Positions 21,407 to 31,920 of a stretch of DNA of 64,000 bases are shown one piece after another (position 1 is the first letter of the stretch; each line of letters opens with the position of its first letter). The position numbers were made by a program, and so were the translations under genes. This DNA comes from Poa pratensis (Eukaryota > Streptophyta > Magnoliopsida > Poales > Poaceae). The notes beneath the pieces were generated by a model, which saw only the letters and a list, made by a program, of their open reading frames with translations, was not told the DNA's origin and did no database searches. The DNA is taken from positions 47,957,879 to 48,021,878 of the forward strand of contig CAMZMU010000062.1 of assembly GCA_947311845.1 (NCBI GenBank), given 5' to 3'.

Positions 21407-21797
21407 TGTAATTAAATAGTTGTATTCTCGCAAGAGATCGAATATTAATTATATATGCATCAACGTGTACTGTGTATATAGTAGAGCGTAGAATATGCGT
21501 ACGGAAACATGTTTGAAATTATATATAATGAAACCCAAATTGAAAAAGAAACGAAATGGAAAAAGAAACGACCCTAAAACCCTAAAATGGAAAAAAAAAA
21601 AAAGGAAACGGAAACTGTCCCGGGTGGTATTACGGTCCGGGACTAGATCTCCCCATCCTCCGCCGCGTGTTGCCGCTGCCTGTCCCGGGCCGTAGCATCC
21701 CGGGACTGGAGGTAGGGGCCTTTAGTCCCGGTTTCGCAGTCCCGGATGCGAATCCGAGACTAAAGCCCACTACAGCCCGGGACTATATGTCCTTTTT
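21407..21797 (+). other. CACTA 3' non-coding and subterminal region
   Basis: AT-rich tail followed by A-runs near 21591-21602 and then GC-rich subterminal repeats with GTCCCGG/CCCGGGAC words on both strands. In CACTA elements these repeats bind the element's own transposition proteins. No ORF is supported. Confidence 0.6.
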
Positions 21798-21954
21798 CCA
21801 CTAGTGTGATACATGTAGATAGACTGGTAATAATGATAATCTTAACCCTTATTAAAAACAAACACGACAACACAAACAATGGGAGGTCATATATCCTGGA
21901 TAGATCACATGCATGCATGCATGAATCGCCAGCTCCAACAAGATCGACTAGTAC

Positions 21955-23038
21955 TTATGAGTTGTTGACCCTCCAGCACGTCTCTCTGATCTCCGCGCCG
22001 GCGTCGCCCTTGGCCTTGATCCTGATGTCGCCCATCTTCTTCATCGCCGCCGCGAACGCCACCTCCCACGCCATGTTCGCATTCATTGTGAAGGTATCCA
22101 CCTGCGCCTTGGTCTCCGATGACCGGAGCGCCAGGTCCGAGTCAAACAACACGTTGGTGTCGTCCACGTTGTTGAAGTACTGGCTGTCCAGGGCGTTGGG
22201 GGTCACCATATCCATGTCAACCCTAGTGCTCCCGCCGGCACTGCACTGGCTTCTGAGGTTGACGGCGAAGTCGTCGGTCCTGTTGGCGAGGCTGTCGGAG
22301 TTGAACAAGCACCGGGCATTGCCAATGGTGTGCGCGCCGGAGAAGGTGACCATCTCGGCGGTGCTGAGCCCCTGGGCGTCGAACTTGTCCTTGAGCGCCT
22401 GGAGGTCGGACCCTGGCCCGGGCAGCTGGTCGGTCTCGCTGCTCAAGGACTCGCGGCCGTCGTAGCGGCCTGAAGGGATGGCGTAGTTGACCTTGCCGCC
22501 GCTGAGGATGACGGAGGCATCGCGGGCGGCGAAGGCGAGGATGTCGGCGCACGAGACCTTGTTTCCACCGCAGGCGGCCTTGGTGGCCTCCTTGGCCGCG
22601 TCGATGACCTCGAACCCGCGGAGGCTGTCCTTGTTGGGCGGGCCTTCCCTCTCGGTGTCGGTGTTCATGGACGCGGTGGTGTTGAGGAGGACGGAAGCGT
22701 CGCAGCCCCGGACGAAGCAGTCGTGGAAGAAGAGGCGGATGATCCCTGCGCCGACGCCAGGGTTTTGGTAGATGGCGTCAGCCACGGCCTTCCTCACGGT
22801 GGATTCGGCGCTGGGGCAGTAGGAGTCGGTGTTGCTGGGAGTGTTGTAGTAGCCCACACGGAGCCTGTCGGACCCGTCAAAATGAGGGGTTGGGATGCTC
22901 CGGCTTCTAACTCGTGTGCACACCTGATTGTTCGCCACTGGGTTCCACCCAACGAAGCAACCCTGCTGGCACGCCGCCGGGCCGACAAACGCCAGCAAGG
23001 TGACCAGAGCGGCAAAGCTTGGCAGCAGCAGCCATCAT
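21955..23038 (-). pseudogene. Class III peroxidase, frame break in the signal peptide
   Basis: A single-exon secreted plant peroxidase. The distal heme site RLFFHDCFVRGCDAS and the proximal site MVTFSGAHTIGN are intact. All eight conserved cysteines are present (in SYCPSAE, HDCF, RGCD, AACGG, VSCAD, NARC, RSQC and ETCW). These enzymes oxidise phenolics with hydrogen peroxide in the wall or vacuole. Upstream, ATG-ATG (23038-23033) opens a different frame. The frame with the hydrophobic core (LLLPSFAALVTLLAFVGPAA) has a TGA instead, so one base is missing or two are extra near 23015-23030. An unusual stretch of about 30 residues (FVGWNPVANN to FDGSDR) separates signal and mature domain. It is a working gene if the indel is an error, otherwise a young pseudogene. 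Confidence 0.88.
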
Positions 23039-23141
23039 CTTCCCTTCTTCGCTCGATCGATCGATCTTTCTGGTGGTGTGTGCTAGCTAGCTTTCTTGCT
23101 AAGTTTGGTGCTGTTGTGGAGTTGTGTGCATTGGTGCCATT

Positions 23142-23150
23142 TATATATAG
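23142..23150 (-). promoter_or_regulatory. TATA box of the peroxidase gene
   Basis: CTATATATAA on minus, about 105 bases upstream of the ATG pair at 23038. A pyrimidine-flanked leader of normal length separates them. Confidence 0.65.
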
Positions 23151-23427
23151 GTCCCAGGCGAGAACGAGCCAACACGTACAGCCGCATACGTGGACGGGTC
23201 AAAGCCTGACCGGCGAATGTTCAAACTTTGAAATTATCAATTGTACCGGCGATAATGTTTAAAATCTCATCTAGACGGGAGGTAACTCCCATATTCGAGT
23301 CGTACGTACTCGTACTTGTTACGTATACTCCCGACAGTACATCAACTGGTCTTTTGTGTGACAATTACTCAACTGGTGTGAACATCTCTGTTGACTATCG
23401 GTGCATGAACAAATAGGTCTATCCAAG

Positions 23428-24291
23428 TTTTTTTTTACAGGGGGGCGGTCACGAAGGACCGAGAAGTATTCATTCCATATCGTCGGTGGAGGTACAAATT
23501 ACATAACGGACCATCAAGACAAAGGAAATTACACACGGGTCCTCACTTTCTGCACATAAGACCCTAAATCTAGAAAGAGAAACGCCTCACAGCACAGTCA
23601 ACTGCCTCGTCGCCGGGGACGATATACCACTTGGGGCGGCGGCGGGACCTGCTGTACTGAAGCAGAAGGGCCTCCTACTTAGCATGGCAGCCGGCCTGAA
23701 GCTGGCAAAGAAGGTCGACCAACTGGGGCGGAAGCAAAACCTGTGCTGCCGCAGATGCACTCCCTGGAGAAGCTTCAGCTCCCCTGTCGTCGACTCGCCT
23801 CGCCGCAGCCCGCAGCAACAAAACCTTCATCCCCGGGATCACCATGAGCATAGGAAGAAGGAATCGTACCCTGGCTACCTTCGCCGAGCCAAACGGAGAA
23901 ATGGGCTTTATTTACGTAGGTGCTAGCAGCTCTCCATCCATCTCATCGCTTCTGGCTTTGACCACCGAAGCGCCACGATAAGAAGAATCTCCACCAGCAT
24001 GCACGGGATCCAGCCTCACAGACCCAGCGCGCCCCTCCCGGCACAAGACCCAAGATTGGCATAACGCCAAACTCTAACTCTAGACTCAGATCTATTAGTA
24101 CTAGTATGTACAGGACAGTGGCCGGCACCTCTCCTTATCCATCTCCAGCCGGCGACACCGCCGGGGAAGGCCTCGGGTCGGCTCGGGATTCAGAACTCGA
24201 ATCTCAAAGGGGAAAGCGAGAGGAGCTACGAGAGGGGAAAAGTCAACACCAACACAAGTATGTGTTGCGTGCGCTTCGATGTTTTCAATAT
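23428..24291 (-). mobile_element. Retroposed copy with poly(A) tail and 11-base target duplication
   Basis: About 864 bases flanked by the direct repeat GTCTATCCAAG at 23417-23427 and 24292-24302. Next to the left copy is a T run, a poly(A) tail on minus. Read on minus, the tail is preceded by a phrase resembling LINE or transcript 3' ends in grasses (ATACTTCTCGGTCC). There is no long ORF. These are marks of LINE-machinery insertion. It is either a 5'-truncated LINE or a processed pseudogene; I cannot tell which from the sequence. Confidence 0.7.
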
Positions 24292-24302
24292 GTCTATCCA
24301 AG

Positions 24303-25380
24303 TAAACAACGCTACTACTCCAAGTATGTGTGCTGTCGACCCGCCCTCCGCCTCCTGCCACATGGCCTGGCCCGCCCGCTCCAACTCCTCCGCCTCCCAC
24401 ACCAAGGACTGCCGCCGCTTCGTCGTCGCGCGGGACCCCCGCACCTGCTCCCTCCTCTCCATCGGCGCGTACCACTCCGGCGCCAACGCCCACAAGCCCC
24501 GCCCAGGCGCCTCCTACGGCACTACCGCCGCCGCTGTTCTCCGCGCGCAGGTCGCCTACCCCTCCTACCACGGCGGCGGTGACCGCTGCAAGCCCATGCC
24601 GCACCACACGCGCAACCTCCTCTGCGTCCTCACCGAAACGCACTACCTCAACGACCACTGAACCGCACCCTCCTCGCCGCCGCCGGCATGCCGGAGGAGA
24701 GGCCGTTCCTCCTCCACTCCTCATCCGTGGCCGGCATCGTTGAGGAGAGGCCGTTCTGGGGACAGGTGGGGAGCGCAGGGGCCAGCTCACGCTCCGCCAT
24801 GTCGACAACATCAGGGTTGCCACTTGCCCCCACCAAGTTCTCCAAGTCCAAGGACACCCTCGTCGTCAGGAAGTTTGCAGACGTCGAGCCGGCCAGCCGG
24901 GTAATTATTGGTACCGCGTGTGCGAGGGCGAGGCTCGGCGTGTGCTCGCCCTGCCACACCGTGCGGTATGCTTTGCGCCAGTTCCGGTGAGCATTGCCGA
25001 TGCAATCATCTCGGGTATGCCGTATGCAACTGGACTTCGGGTCGGTCCATGCCGATGTCAATGCTGAGGAGGCGAGGACCTCAAATGGAATGTCGAGGAC
25101 AGTGTCGATGTTGGGACTTGGGAGCCTAGGAGGCAGGTGTATTTTGGGGTGGAGGGGGTCAGCATGGAATTGGTGGTGGCCCTCAAGGCGAATCACAACC
25201 ACCTGCATTACCTGGATAGGTTTCAGGGGCTCTGGAAAGACAGCAAGTTGTTCTTGGAGATGAAGATGCTCAATGGCGGAGTTCCTGTGGAGTTTCATGG
25301 GTTCATGCACGAGCTGGTTGACAAGGAAGTCTTCCTCGAGGGGAAGAGGAGGGTACAGGTGCACCGCTGATTTCTTCTCC
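24303..25380 (+). pseudogene. Unrecognised GC-rich gene remnant
   Basis: From 24321 to 24661 an open frame (MCAVDPPSASCHMAWPARS onwards) has strong third-position GC, as grass coding exons do. It ends near a TGA at 24659. GC-rich coding-like sequence continues in shifted frames through 24990. A further stretch at 25137-25370 encodes MELVVALKANHNHLHYLDRF and ends with a stop at about 25368. The pieces look like one decayed gene with several frame breaks. I do not recognise the family. An ORF beginning at 24260 crosses the retroposon junction and is not real. Confidence 0.4.
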
Positions 25381-25437
25381 CAGATAGGATGTTTCGGGAG
25401 AACGCGGCATGCTTTTCTCAAGTGAGTCTTGTATAGA

Positions 25438-25672
25438 TCGTGTCTGAATTTTGTTGTTAGGCTCGCCTCGCCTATAGATGATTCAGCCAGTATTACTTTA
25501 GTTTGAGGAGAATTTTCGTAACCAGCAATGTGTAGCTCTGTGCTGCCAAGAGTACTTGTTCCGCTCAATCCATTAGTTTCTTAGCACTAGTAGTCGCTGG
25601 CTTGCTGCTCATTTCCTATAAGGAAATACTGTACTAATTCACATTCTCATATCCTTTGGCTATTTAGTTCTT
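25438..25672 (+). repeat. Diverged direct duplication, copy 1
   Basis: Matches 25926-26112 with many substitutions. Shared order of words: TGTTAGGCTCGC / TGTCAGGTTCGC, GATTCAGCCAGTAT / GATTCAGTCGGTAT, CATTTCCTATAAGGAA / CATTTCCTGTAAGGAA, CATATCCTTTGGCTATTT / CATATCCTTTAGGCTATTTT. It looks like two 3' non-coding regions of related genes in tandem, supporting a decayed tandem gene pair here. Confidence 0.7.
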
Positions 25673-25773
25673 TACATGACCTTTGTGTCTGTCTAGTGCA
25701 TTTCAACATATGATAGTTATGACTGGTCCATGATTTATAGCTTTATCATCTGCGTAAGTGTTCTTGGCATCTA

Positions 25774-25896
25774 CTCCCTCCGTTCCAAATTAGATGTCTT
25801 CCATTTGTCCACATGCAGATGTATCTATACTTGTAACATGTCTAGATACATCCGCATGTGGACAAGTGGAAGACATCTAATTTGGAACAGAGTGAG
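25774..25896. mobile_element. Stowaway-type MITE
   Basis: A 123-base foldback starting CTCCCTCCGTTCC after TA (25772-25773) and ending GGAACAGAGTGAG. The arms (AATTAGATGTCTTCCA... and ...GGAAGACATCTAATT) pair almost fully. CTCCCTCCGTTCC with a TA target is the signature of grass Stowaway elements. The right TA has decayed to AA. Confidence 0.92.
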
Positions 25897-25925
25897 AATT
25901 CTTTAAGCGACGCGCGGGAGTACAA

Positions 25926-26112
25926 TCATGTCTTCATTTTATTGTCAGGTTCGCTTATGGCTGATTCAGTCGGTATCACTTTCAAGAAATTTTTGGCAAC
26001 TATCATGTATGGCTTCGTGCTGCTAAGAGTTTCTTAGAATCACTGATAGCTGCCCATTTCCTGTAAGGAAGTGTTGTACCATTTCACATCATATCCTTTA
26101 GGCTATTTTCAG
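25926..26112 (+). repeat. Diverged direct duplication, copy 2
   Basis: Second member of the pair with 25438-25672. It ends a few bases before the hAT insertion at 26141. The Stowaway MITE lies between the two copies. Confidence 0.7.
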
Positions 26113-26482
26113 CAATGGTTGTCCGGGCACCATTAGAAAGCAGTGGCGGAGGCAGGAAAAATATTGAGGTGTGGCGGAGCCAAATGAAGAAAATGCAAGA
26201 CACTGAATAAATATCACTTTGTGTTCAATAAGTACAATCAAATTTCATAATGTAAATTAAGTACTGCACTAACAAAACCTCATTAAATGGAAATTACATG
26301 AATAACCGATCAATAATTTTAACTAGTTGAACAAATGATCTGCAAAATAGAAAAAAAATAGGCAATGCATGAATTAGTAACTACTAGTGTCATATTAGAC
26401 GCATATAATGTTGTGAAGATAAAATACATACCTATAATTGTTTTTACTTGCGTGGTGGCAGTGGCAATCTTCTACCTTTTGA

Positions 26483-27136
26483 CTAAAATTTTTTCTTAAC
26501 TTCGGCAAGATCAAGTCCTTTGAATATTTCTCGCTCGATGTAGCACACCATCAAGTCATTAAGCCAACCATCAGACATCTTATTGCGCAGCTCGGTCTTG
26601 ATAATCTTCATGGCTGAGAATGCCTTTTCAACAGATGTCGTCGCCACCGGTAGTAGCAGCGCCAACTCAATAAGGCGATAAACCAAAGGGAACATGATAT
26701 GCCTTTGCAATTCGAACGTCTTTTTGGCTAGGCTTGCAAGATCATAACATACTCTAAACTGATCATGTCTTCCCATATGGGTAATGAATAATTGCAGATC
26801 AACTTTTATTCGCTTACGATCATCGGAGGAGAAATCAGCATCATAGATTTCTGTAAGCTTACAAATTTTGTCCACATCAGACTTAGAGAATGAGTCTCTT
26901 GGATCAAAACAAGCAAAGCCACCCAACAGTTCTGATGTTGTGTCATTAAAGCGATGATCCAACTCCGTGGTGACAGAATCTATAGCTGCATAGAATATAT
27001 CAACACGAAAAAACGATCTGGACTGATGTTGTTTCTCCCACCCTTTCTTGTTTGGCCCCGTCTCGGCGGTCGGTGGCCGCGGTTTTGTGGTTATTGGCTG
27101 CTGTTCTCTGGTCTCGTTGCCGCCTCCGTTCCGCAC
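26483..27136 (-). pseudogene. hAT transposase, C-terminal dimerisation domain
   Basis: The C-terminal half (about residues 130-217) carries the hAT dimerisation motif: FPLVYRLIELALLLPVATTSVEKAFSAM, then LRNKMSDGWLNDLMVCYIE. This motif holds transposase subunits together. The stretch before residue 40 is of different character and probably not exon. The N-terminal zinc finger and catalytic core are not found, so the element is non-autonomous unless they lie in unrecognised decayed exons. Confidence 0.85.
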
Positions 27137-27721
27137 GATCGCAACTTGACGAGGGTTTCCGGAATATCAGAGCTGGGAAGTTGTCGCTTGCCAGGATCGT
27201 GTGAGAGCATCTCCACTCGCGGCGCCCAAACGGCCGCCCAAAGCCGTTTGGGGCGTGCCGGACACAAAATCACCCCCACTCGCGGCGCCCAAACGCGAGT
27301 TCGGTCCGGCGCGGCCCATTTTTCTGTCCGGCACGCCCAGCCCACGCCCTCAACTTGGGGAGGCTTGGGGCGGCCCCGGACGGAAGGAAACGCGACGCCA
27401 CGTCGGCTCCCGATGCGCGGGCCACGCCTGGCAGTGACAAGGCCACGTCCTGCCGTGGTCAAAGGCGTCGTCAAAGGCGGGTGCCGCGTGGCGATGCCTC
27501 GTTTTCACGGCCGGCGGGCGCCAGTGAGCCGTCGCGTCCTCTGCTCGCCGGAGTGAATGCGGCGCGCCTTTTCGAGGCGAGCGGCGTTAATGCCACCGCT
27601 CTCCGGCCGCCATAAAAGGCGCGCGCCGGCCTCCACTCATGGCCACTCTCGCCTCTCGCCCTCGCCGTTCTCTCTCCCTCGCCTCGCCGCTCCTTCTCCA
27701 CCGCTGCCGCTCTCCTTCCCC

Positions 27722-28656
27722 ATGGCCGGCAACAGGCGCACCGGCGGCGCCGCGGCCAACGGCTTCGCGCCGCGCACCCTCCTCAAGGACGAGACGGAGG
27801 CGCTGCGCGACAACGGCTATCCGGTGCCGCCGGATATGCGTGTTGCCCACGGGTTCGTCATCGGCGTCAACGGCGTGCCGGTGGCGAAGCCGCTGACGCG
27901 GACGAGCACACGCATTACTGGCGTGACCTGACGCCGGAGCAGCGTCAGGACCGGCGCTGGGATCCGCGGAACCCGGCCAACCATGGCCGGTACGAGGCGG
28001 CGTTCCAGCGCGCCTACGAGGAGGACTACAACCGCTAGGACGGCCCCGGCCCGGCGCCGACGGACAAGAACGTCGCCGGGCGCGAGGCGTTCTGGAGCGC
28101 GCACGGGCGCACGCTCCAGTTCGTGATGGACCACATCGCGAGCGGCGGCTCGCTCCTGACGGCGTCGCCCCCTGCTCCGGCCGCCTGGGACCAGTGGGCG
28201 CCGCGCTCCACGGCGTCCTCGTCGCGCTCCACGGCGTCCTCCTCGCGTGCGTCGGCCTCGTCGTCGCGCTCCTCCTCCTTCCGCTCCCGCGCCTCGCATC
28301 TGCTCACGCCGAAGCCGGAGCAGATGAAGGTGAAGGCGGAGCCGGAGCTCTCCCCGTTCATGGCGGAGCTCATAGCGGCGCAGGCGGGGGTGGACGATGA
28401 CGCCATTGCGGCGGCCGTCGTGGCCTCGTCGATGGACGACGTGCCGCCGCTCGACGGCCCCTCGGCCTGCGCCTGGTCGGCGCGCGAGGCCGCCAAGGAG
28501 AGTGGCGTGCCCTTCTTCGACCCCACCGGCGACGACGGCGGCGCAGGACCGGGCCGCGTCAAGAAGGAGGACGCCGGCGGCGCGTTGAGCAGCGGCGGCG
28601 TGAAGGAGGAGAAGGAGGAGGAGGAGGACCCCTACTACGCCTTCAGGCGCCGCTGA
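27722..28656 (+). pseudogene. GC-rich element-borne ORF, broken
   Basis: Starts MAGNRRTGGAAANGFAPRTLLKDE with an Ala/Arg-rich leader. The frame changes near 27895, contains a TAG near 28036, then reopens (about 28045-28653) into a Ser-rich linker and an acidic tail (KEEKEEEEDPYYAFRRR). I recall similar high-copy proteins of unknown function in Triticeae assemblies. The stop codon falls at the insertion point of the 2.38 kb element, so the original C-terminus may be different. No DNA-binding or transposase motif is seen. Confidence 0.5.
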
Positions 28657-31036
28657 AAGGACAAGGATGTCGCCTAGAGCGGGGGTGAATAGGCGATTAA
28701 AACTTTTCCGGTTTAGGCTTGCTAATTGCGGAATAAACTAGGTGTTTAAATTAACAAGCCAACAACCTAAGTAAACTAGGCTCACCTATGTGCACCAACA
28801 ACTTATGCTAAGCAAGACAAGCAACAAGGTGATAGCAACAAGAATACTTCAAGCACGAAGGCTATCACAATGTAAAGTGCATAAGTAAAGAGCTCGGGTA
28901 TAGAAATAACCGAGGCACGCGGAGACGAGGATGTATTCCCGAGTTCCTCCTTTTAGGGGAGTACGTCTCGTTGGAGAGGTGTGAGGCACCACAGAGGTCG
29001 ATCTCAATGCCACAAAGGCTCACCCTATTCTCCGATGAACCGCACCACAAAGGTTTGGTTCACCTTCCACTATCGGAATCCTTCGAGGCGGAAATCCGGA
29101 GCCTTTCAACAACGATCCGGGGCACAACCCACAACGGGATTGGGGGCTCCCGAACAGCTACAAGTGACCACCAAGGGTCTCAACCACCACACGGGCGTCT
29201 AGGGTCCAAAGACCCAAGAGTAACAAGTTCTCAAGCTTTCAACTTCCACGAATCCTCGTGGAGAGCACAAACCGATGCACAAAGCAATGGCAAGAGCACA
29301 AGGCTCAAATCCTTCACTCTCAAATCCCACCACAAGCAACAAATGCTTATGGGGAGAAGAGAGGAAGAACAACGAAGAACACAACAAATGGAACTTCAAG
29401 AACTAGATCGAAAGGGTTCCACTCACTTAGAGGAGAGATGGATCGGTGGAAATGTAGATCTAGGTCCCCTCCTTCAATCCTCCAAAGATCAACAAGTTTG
29501 GGTGGAGGGATTGGGAGATCTTGTAGTTTTGAGCTTGCAACAATGAAGGAGAGAGAAAGCAAATCGTGTTGGGCAGAACTGGCTGGCTGGAGGTAGGTGG
29601 AGGGGTATTTATACCCCTCCCAGAAAAAGAGCCGTTGCAGCCAGTTTACCACCGGAGTCTCCGGTCCAAGTGACCGGATACTCCGGCCTGGGGCGGAAAC
29701 TCCGGCCCCCTGGGCCGGATACTCCGGCCCCCACCAGGGGGTGAACCACAACCAGCCACGGAGCAGCTCGGGCAGAGATTCCGGCCACAGAGGCCGGAGA
29801 CTCCGGACCAGGGGCGGAGACTCCGGCCCAAGGGCCGGATACTCCGGCCTAGGCCAGGAGCTGAACCTCCAAAAAACTTCGACAGGGAAACCCAAGGACC
29901 GGAGACTCCGGTCCAGAACACCGGAGACTCCGGCCTGAAAGCAGTGAAACCGCAAAACCTGAAATGCAATAACTTTCTCGTTTGAACTCCAAAACAGGTG
30001 AATCCAATTGCGTTGGAAAGGTAACGACAAGAGCTTTGCGTTGGAAATATTAAGGGTCACAAATATAGAGGAGATACCACACATTGAAGGTGTGGACCTT
30101 ATCTCGAGGAGGACCGGTAATATTTCCAACACCGAGAACGCAACAAGTTTTTCATCCGGACTCCGTTTTCTATGATCTTGGGCTTGTTCCGAAGGTAACC
30201 ACAAGCACTACAAGATCATGCATATTCACATCATAGTCCATCATGTGAGGAGGAGAACATAAGAGGAGAGTTTGATCTCTCTACAAAAGACGAACCGGTA
30301 AAACCTCCAACATCAAAAACATCACAAGATATTCAAATGGAATCCGTTTTTGATGAACTAGAGCTTGGTATGGAGATGAACACAAGCTCTAAATTCTCAC
30401 ATGGATAAAGGCCAAATAAGAACCAAGAAAGATGATAATGCCAAGTATGCAAAGGTTTGAGCTCTCCACAAAGATGCGATCAAGTTACTCACTTGAGAGC
30501 CCTTCTTGATAGTACGACGTCTATCCTAAACCCGGTCTCCCACTAACACCATGAGACCGGTAAAATAGAAACCCTAACAAGATCATACCTTCGCCTTGCG
30601 CATTCCACTTGAGCTAGATGATGACGATCTTGATCTCTTCAAGTGGACCACCTTTCTAGATTGCGCTTTGCTTGGTGAAGATTCACACAACGCTCCCCCA
30701 TACACCAAGATGGAAGTGCTTCTCTTAGGAACATCTTCACTTGACCATTATCTCCAAATGGGTTGCAAGCTTCAAGCATATGATATCTTCTATATGTCCA
30801 TCTTGAACTTGCACATCTCAACCTTGATGACGATCACCACTTGACATCATCCTCCATGAGCTATAACAAATCTTCCTTTTCATGCAAGCCCGTGGAGAGA
30901 TACCTTGAATCCAACATATGGAGATCAAGCGATGCCAATGGACAAACCTACAAGAATAACTCAATACAAACATTAGTCCATAAGGATTGTCATTAATTAC
31001 CAAAACCACGCATGGGGCAACACATGCACTTTCAGC
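28653..31036 (-). mobile_element. 2.38 kb non-coding element, copy 1
   Basis: 2,384 bases flanked by CCG at 28650-28652 and 31037-31039. Plus-strand ends are CTGAAAGGACAAGGATGTCGCC and ...CACATGCACTTTCAG, giving a 7-base inverted CTGAAAG. The second copy (39764-42146) is 2,383 bases and aligns along both flanks. No protein is encoded. Minus is chosen as orientation only because that strand reads like a transcript. It carries a cassette of ACTCCGG motifs at 29651-29936. Its class is not one I can name. Confidence 0.85.
29651..29936. repeat. ACTCCGG motif cassette in element copy 1
   Basis: Eight exact ACTCCGG plus variants (GTCTCCGG, ATTCCGG), mostly preceded by CCGGAG or CCGGAT, so units such as CCGGAGACTCCGG are nearly self-complementary. 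The same position in copy 2 carries GGTACC motifs instead. Flanking sequence on both sides is shared by the copies. Confidence 0.85.
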
Positions 31037-31671
31037 CGCCACCAGGGCCAGTAGATAGGTTTAGGTTTAGTTTTTTTAAAATTTCATTCAAATATGTAAA
31101 ATTTCCTAAAGTTTGAATGAAATCGCCGAAGTTTGAATGAAATCGCCGAAGTTTAAGTTTACAAAAAAAAAATTGGGCGCCGCGAGTGGGGAGCGACGGT
31201 GCCCAAATGGGCAAGGTAGTCCGGACGGCGCCCAAAGGGCCTGTCCGGACGGCCTTTGGGCGCCCATTTGGGCGCCGCGAGTGGAGATGCTCTGACAAAG
31301 ATCAAAGGCAAGTCGCGTTAGAGAGCGTACAACCCAATTGTATCACCTGTCGGGCCCAATGACAAAGTGTCAGCAGGCCCATCAGGAGAGTTCGGCACGA
31401 TACCGTTTCGCAGGCTGCATCGATTCCCACTGATGGAGGAAAAAGACGCACCTGATACCTGAACTTGTGAAACATATACATTACCCTTTTTTGAGCTCAA
31501 GGTGGTCGATATCCACCGCTCGAACAGATAGAATAGAATTGACCAGTTTATAAGGCAAACCGGGTCCAAAAACTATACAAACTGTACAAAAAAAATATAC
31601 ACAGACGAAGCGACCCGCCGTCCACACGACACAAGTCGACAAACGTCACAAAAACACACCACCCGCTCCGG

Positions 31672-31920
31672 GGCCGCCGCCCCGGCATAGCAACCAGACC
31701 GACCTTCGCATTGCCCGAAAGCGATCCAGTCATGGTCGACGAACCCTCTGTCCACGCAGTCTTCATCCAGGTCGCCACCAAAACCACCATGTTCCGAGGC
31801 CGCCGCCCCGGCGTAGCAACCAGATCAACCTTCGGATTGCCCGAAGGCGATCCAGTCAGGTCAACGAACCCTCTGCCCGTGCAGTCTTCATCCAGGTCGC
31901 CACCCAGACCCATGCTAAAC
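31672..31920 (+). repeat. Tandem duplication of about 128 bases in the hAT element
   Basis: Two units start GCCGCCGCCCCGGC(A/G)TAGCAACCAGA at about 31672 and 31800, and end CTTCATCCAGGTCGCCACC. About 90 percent identical by eye. Non-coding. Confidence 0.75.

Larger units (their letters stand above)
18553..21806 (+). mobile_element. CACTA (En/Spm) transposon, 3' part
   Basis: The right end is CCACTAGTG at 21798-21806, the inverse of the CACTAGTGG terminus of grass CACTA elements. Inside it are subterminal repeats of the type CCTTTAGTCCCGG and GTCCCGGATGCG (about 21700-21790). The body encodes a CACTA-type accessory protein and a Ulp1-like protease. The left part, with the transposase, is cut off by the Athila-like insertion at 18552 and lies outside the window. 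The base triplet after the end is TGA; its partner is not visible. Confidence 0.85.
27205..31292 (+). mobile_element. TIR element with 26-base perfect inverted ends, superfamily uncertain
   Basis: Ends GAGCATCTCCACTCGCGG... and its exact complement agree over 26 bases. TGA is duplicated at 27202-27204 and 31293-31295. A second, inner pair of the same CACTCGCGGCGCCCAAA word lies at about 27287 and, inverted, at about 31176. A 3-base duplication fits PIF/Harbinger or CACTA-like elements; no transposase is visible. It encodes one GC-rich protein (27722-28656) and is itself interrupted by the 2.38 kb element at 28653. Confidence 0.8.

Noticed and set aside
24101..25568. Two long minus-strand ORFs (240 and 306 codons)
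   Set aside because: GC-rich third positions create open shadows on the opposite strand, and one crosses the retroposon junction at 24292.
28971..30204. ORFs of 191 and 285 codons in the 2.38 kb element copy 1
   Set aside because: Not conserved in copy 2, and they run through the motif cassette. The element looks non-coding.
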